Assembly (NCBI RefSeq): GCF_012844365.1
Contig: NZ_CP051626.1
Coordinates: 3,162,001 to 3,226,000, forward strand
Length of the DNA: 64,000 nt
Origin: Brevibacterium sp. 'Marine'
Lineage (GTDB): Bacteria > Actinomycetota > Actinomycetes > Actinomycetales > Brevibacteriaceae
Reading direction: 5' to 3'
Numbering within the stretch: position 1 is the first letter of the stretch; each line of letters opens with the position of its first letter. The position numbers and the translations under genes are program-made. This document shows, piece after piece, positions 60,873-64,000 of the stretch. The notes below the pieces were generated by a model that saw nothing but the letters and a program-made list of their open reading frames with translations, was not told where the DNA came from and did not search any database.

Positions 60873-62279
60873 ATGGCCTCGTCACTACGAATTGCAACAG
60901 TGTCCTATGTCGACGACAACTTCGGCGACAACCTCATTGGCACCAGCTTTCTCGCGTTGCTCGAAGTTGCTCTCGAGAACTATGGCCTTAGCTCCGACGA
61001 CTACGAGCTCGCTCCGCTGTCGCTAAAGGGCTTCGACGAATCTCAACTCGAACGCTGTGATGCCATCTTCTTTGGCGGCGGTGGGCTCTTCGGTCAGTCA
61101 TATCTTGGATTCTACGAATATATGGATCGGATCACCGCTGCAGCCGACGAGCGGGGGATTCCCGTGGTGTTCTCCTCGATGGGCTTGAACAATATGGGTG
61201 CCGACCGTGGGCGAGTGGACGCTATAGCCAATATCGTGAGTAAGCGCTGTGTCCGAGCTCTATCTGTTCGCGAGAATCTACCTCTTTTCCAGGAGGTAGC
61301 CAAGGATTCAACATTCGAGGTGAGACAAGTTGCGGATCCGGCAACGTGGACCAAGTTTGTCTATGGAATGACCGATGTCGTTCCCGATGGCACGATCGGC
61401 ATCAATGTAGTCCGCGGCGGATTGTTCAAAGCGAACCAGCGTGACTGGGGACTCTCGCAGGAATTGTCGTACCTGGCCGACCTGGTCACTCTCGCAGAAT
61501 CCCACGGCATGACCCCCATGCTGTACACAAATGGGAGCTTAGGAGACAACAATACTTTGCGAATCTTCGCCGAGAAACACGGTCTCTCAGATGAGCAAAC
61601 CATACTCCCGCAGACGACTCGAGAGGTTGTCCAGGCGATCGCGACCCGATCAAAAGTTGCATCTATACGTATGCACTCCTCGATAATCTCCTACTCATTT
61701 GGCATTCCTACTGTCGCTCTGGAGTGGAATGACAAGCTTCCCCATTTCTACGAGGCAATAGGACACCCGGAACGCGTGCTTCCGTTCGATAAGTGGGATG
61801 CTGAACAATCATTCCAGATCCTCGATCAGGCAAGTTCGGCGCCCGAAGATAATCCCGAGTACACGGCCTATCTGATGTCCACTTACACCTACATACATGA
61901 GGCGTTGGGTGCCCATGTGCTTAATTCGAATGCCGGTGCACAACGGTATGACTTCCAGTCAGTCGCGGACTCTCTGGTGGCTAGGTCGCAGATCCTTGAT
62001 ACGGATGAGTTCGACCTTCGCCGTAAACTGGGGAAAGCCGAGAGAGCCTACCTCAAGCAGTTCACATCGGGGCGCAAGTATCGCACGAAGTTGGGTACGC
62101 TCACAAAGAAGGTTGATTCCCTCTCATCTGAAGTGAAGTCACTGTCATCAGAAGTGGAGTCACTCACTCAGCGGAACGCAGAACTTCAAGCAGAGATCAA
62201 TCGACGCTTCTCGACTCGGCTCGCGGGTTACGTACGGCGAGTAGCGCGTCGGTTGCTCCAGCGCCGCACCGGCCGCTGA
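60873..62279 (+). CDS. Polysaccharide pyruvyl transferase family protein with coiled-coil tail
   Basis: 468 aa. VSYVDDNFGDNLIGTSFL and FFGGGGLFGQSYLGFYEYMD (blocks near 10-27 and 66-85), VFSSMGLNN, ALSVREN, and late IRMHSSIISYSFGIPTVALEW fit the PS_pyruv_trans family (CsaB-like). Residues about 375-445 are helical with a coiled coil built on KKVDSLSSEV/KSLSSEVESL repeats, and the end is basic (YVRRVARRLLQRRTGR), suited to membrane binding. Codon use is AT-richer than the neighbours, a sign of transfer. Probably modifies a surface glycan with pyruvate or transfers sugar. Confidence 0.82.
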   Translation: MASSLRIATVSYVDDNFGDNLIGTSFLALLEVALENYGLSSDDYELAPLSLKGFDESQLERCDAIFFGGGGLFGQSYLGFYEYMDRITAAADERGIPVVFSSMGLNNMGADRGRVDAIANIVSKRCVRALSVRENLPLFQEVAKDSTFEVRQVADPATWTKFVYGMTDVVPDGTIGINVVRGGLFKANQRDWGLSQELSYLADLVTLAESHGMTPMLYTNGSLGDNNTLRIFAEKHGLSDEQTILPQTTREVVQAIATRSKVASIRMHSSIISYSFGIPTVALEWNDKLPHFYEAIGHPERVLPFDKWDAEQSFQILDQASSAPEDNPEYTAYLMSTYTYIHEALGAHVLNSNAGAQRYDFQSVADSLVARSQILDTDEFDLRRKLGKAERAYLKQFTSGRKYRTKLGTLTKKVDSLSSEVKSLSSEVESLTQRNAELQAEINRRFSTRLAGYVRRVARRLLQRRTGR

Positions 62280-62297
62280 ACGGACCCGACACGCACC

Positions 62298-62317
62298 CGG
62301 CTCGGTTATCTGAGCCG
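62298..62317 (+). terminator. Weak hairpin after the pyruvyl transferase gene
   Basis: CGGCTC (62298-62303) and GAGCCG (62312-62317) flank GGTTATCT. Short stem without T run. Confidence 0.35.
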
Positions 62318-62437
62318 AATGCGGCACACCGGTGGTCCGGCGCAGTTGCGGGAGGGGCTGTCCTAATCCAATCAGGAACTATCCAACTGAGACTGTGTCG
62401 CGAAACCGAAAGGCCGCCCGCCCGGACAGGCTGCCCC

Positions 62438-64000
62438 TCAGAACTTCGGCACGTCGGCGATCAGCGCCCGTGTGTACTCGTGCGATGGATCCTCGAGCAC
62501 CTGCGCGGTCGGCCCGTAGTCGACGATCTTGCCCTTGTTGAGCACCGCGAGGTTATCGGCGACGTGCCGGGAAAGCGCGATGTTGTGTGTGACGAAGAGC
62601 ATCGCCAGCTGTCGCTCCTCCCGCAGGGTCCGCAGCAGGGCGACGATCGAGGCCTGCACGCTGACGTCAAGGGCCGAGGTGATCTCATCACAGACCATCA
62701 CCGACGGCGCGTTGACGAGCGCTCGGGCGATCGCGGCCCTCTGCCGCTCACCGCCGGAGAGGTCACCGGGACGCCGGTGATAGAACGACCGTCCCAGCCG
62801 CACAGAATCGAGGGCTTCCTCGACGGTGGCCTTCCGACTCGCGGCCGTACCCTGGCCGCTCATCTCCAAGGGCACAGTCAGTGACTGACCGATCGATCGC
62901 CGCGGATTGAGGGAGGAGAACGGCGACTGGAACACGTACTGGATGCCGACGCGCTGCTCGTTCGTGCGTTTGCGCGTCGACCGTGCCAGCTCTGTGCCGC
63001 GCAGTCGAACAGACCCCTTGTAGTCGTCGTTGAGCCCGGCCACGCACTGCGACAGGGTCGTCTTACCCGATCCAGATTCGCCGAGCAGCATCGTGCACTC
63101 CCCCGGTTCCAGGACCATATTGATCCCGTCGAGGATCTGCGCCTTTCCGTAGGCCAGCGCCACATCCCTGACCTCGAGCAGAGGCTCAGCACCGTCCCCC
63201 GCCGAGGCGGTCGCCCCGTCGGCGTCGGTCCGATCCCGATCCGTCTCAACCGGCTTCTCCCCGGCCGACACGAGGACGTGCGTCTTCTCGTCGGACTCGG
63301 TGACGGCCTTCGCTTCGGCGGCGCCGTCGCCGATGGTCTTGCGGCCGGCGAGGTCGGGCACCGCAGCCATGAGCATCTGCGTGTACTCATGCTGCGGACG
63401 TTCGAGCACTGCCGACACCGGGCCCTCTTCGACGAGGTTGCCGCGCAGCATCACGGCGACCCGGTCGGAGATGTCCTTGATCACCGCGAGGTCGTGGGTG
63501 ATGTAGAGACCGGCGACGTTGTTCGCCACCGTCATCTGCCGGATCGTGTCGAGCACGACCGACTGGGTGGACACGTCCAGACCTGTCGTCGGTTCGTCGA
63601 GGATGAGCACGTCGGGGTACATGGCGAAGGCCATGGCGATGCCGATGCGCTGCTGTTGACCGCCCGAGAGCTGATGGGGCCACCGTCGCTGATAGGCCCG
63701 ATCCCCGGGCAGGCCGACGTCGACGAGCACCTCGGCGACGCGATCGGCTCGCTCACGGTCGGAGGCTCCGAAGCCGTGGATGTCGAGGACTTCCCGGATC
63801 TGCTCACCCACGCGCATGGCGGGGTTGAGCGAGAGCGCCGGATCCTGCGGGATGTACGCGATTCGGGATCCGCGCAGGTCTCGCAGGGCCACCTCGTCGA
63901 GGTCGCCGACCTCAAGATGGGAGGCATCACCGCGCGGCCAGATGCTCACGGACCCGGATCCGAACTTCAGACCTTCTCGGAAGTGTCCCATGCAGGCCAG
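62438..64000 (-). CDS. Double-domain peptide/nickel ABC transporter ATPase, 5' end outside window
   Basis: At least 520 aa and continuing past the window (LACMGHFREGL reads through to base 64000, where the first Walker A should lie just upstream). First ABC domain: IPQDPALSLNPAMRVGEQI, LSGGQQQRIGIAMAF, LILDEPTTGLDV; linker of about 50 acidic residues; second domain: LLGESGSGKTTLSQCVAGL, QYVFQSPFSSLNPRRSIGQ, LSGGERQRAAIARAL, VCDEITSALDV. Oppendages such as HEYTQMLMAAVPD and HEYTRALIADVPKF are the OppD/DppD-type C-termini. It fuses DppD- and DppF-type subunits; permease and binding protein genes should lie beyond 64000. Confidence 0.92.
   Translation of the reverse strand: MACMGHFREGLKFGSGSVSIWPRGDASHLEVGDLDEVALRDLRGSRIAYIPQDPALSLNPAMRVGEQIREVLDIHGFGASDRERADRVAEVLVDVGLPGDRAYQRRWPHQLSGGQQQRIGIAMAFAMYPDVLILDEPTTGLDVSTQSVVLDTIRQMTVANNVAGLYITHDLAVIKDISDRVAVMLRGNLVEEGPVSAVLERPQHEYTQMLMAAVPDLAGRKTIGDGAAEAKAVTESDEKTHVLVSAGEKPVETDRDRTDADGATASAGDGAEPLLEVRDVALAYGKAQILDGINMVLEPGECTMLLGESGSGKTTLSQCVAGLNDDYKGSVRLRGTELARSTRKRTNEQRVGIQYVFQSPFSSLNPRRSIGQSLTVPLEMSGQGTAASRKATVEEALDSVRLGRSFYHRRPGDLSGGERQRAAIARALVNAPSVMVCDEITSALDVSVQASIVALLRTLREERQLAMLFVTHNIALSRHVADNLAVLNKGKIVDYGPTAQVLEDPSHEYTRALIADVPKF

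Overview
The window is high-GC DNA from an actinomycete-type chromosome. Genes are dense and often overlap by ATGA, several reading frames appear to have leaderless starts, and the families are typical of Micrococcales (formate-THF ligase, DUF6069, DUF2867 and Vms1/Rv2629-like proteins, an LPxTG wall protein). Brevibacterium or a close relative is my best guess; that is inference from family content, not a search result. I see no rRNA, tRNA, CRISPR array, complete insertion sequence or prophage.

Layout. 1-9.5 kb: a protein O-mannosyltransferase, then a forward run (2178-9489) for a nonulosonic-acid (sialic-acid-like or Kdn-like) surface glycan: a CMP-sugar synthetase fused to a HAD phosphatase, a NeuB-type synthase without a SAF domain, a GT2 glycosyltransferase, and three consecutive proteins showing pieces of bacterial sialyltransferase motifs. 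9.5-12.7 kb: a reverse operon (GT2 polyprenyl-phosphate glycosyltransferase, large GT-C-like membrane protein, GtrA flippase-like protein). 13.2-15.9 kb: methionine importer metNIQ. 16-24 kb: DUF6069 membrane protein with a two-component system, a divergent SDR/MarR pair, a ProC-like reductase, SRPBCC and ABM proteins, and fhs with an unusual insertion. 24-28 kb: a MerR regulator with a textbook MerR promoter driving an alpha/beta hydrolase, a methyltransferase, and a sarcosine-oxidase-family flavoenzyme. 27.4-28.9 kb: divergent CueP and YdhK-type lipoproteins around a CsoR-like operator (copper handling). 28.9-34 kb: DUF3626, galE, a membrane protein of unknown function, dps, lhgO.

34.4-38.1 kb encodes an LPxTG-anchored choice-of-anchor-G protein whose C-terminal half is about 640 residues of acidic Ala/Ser/Thr/Asn/Asp repeats with almost no Lys/Arg. 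38-48.5 kb: dgt, a small acidic protein, poxB-type pyruvate oxidase, an OBAP-like protein, a PTH2-like protein, a formaldehyde-dehydrogenase-like ADH, an esterase, and a YihY/AI-2E transporter pair. 48.7-56.2 kb: PAP2 phosphatase, DEAD-box helicase with a structured leader, then MarR - photolyase - epimerase facing an SDR-DUF2867 gene. 56.3-60 kb: Vms1/Rv2629-like protein, quinone oxidoreductase, two small acidic proteins, a GAF-ANTAR regulator. 60.2-62.3 kb: a lower-GC island with a decayed SecB-like chaperone gene and a polysaccharide pyruvyl transferase family gene with a coiled-coil tail. The window ends inside a double-domain peptide ABC ATPase.

Three DNA-level patterns cut across genes: (i) a family of 44-70 bp near-perfect palindromes (15871, 22001, 39808); (ii) a recurrent CTCGCCGAGGCGGC word that sits in Pro/Ala-rich insertions of unrelated proteins and in gaps; (iii) an in-frame inverted repeat inside the fhs insertion. 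Together they suggest small mobile or structural elements that spread in this genome, including within coding sequence.
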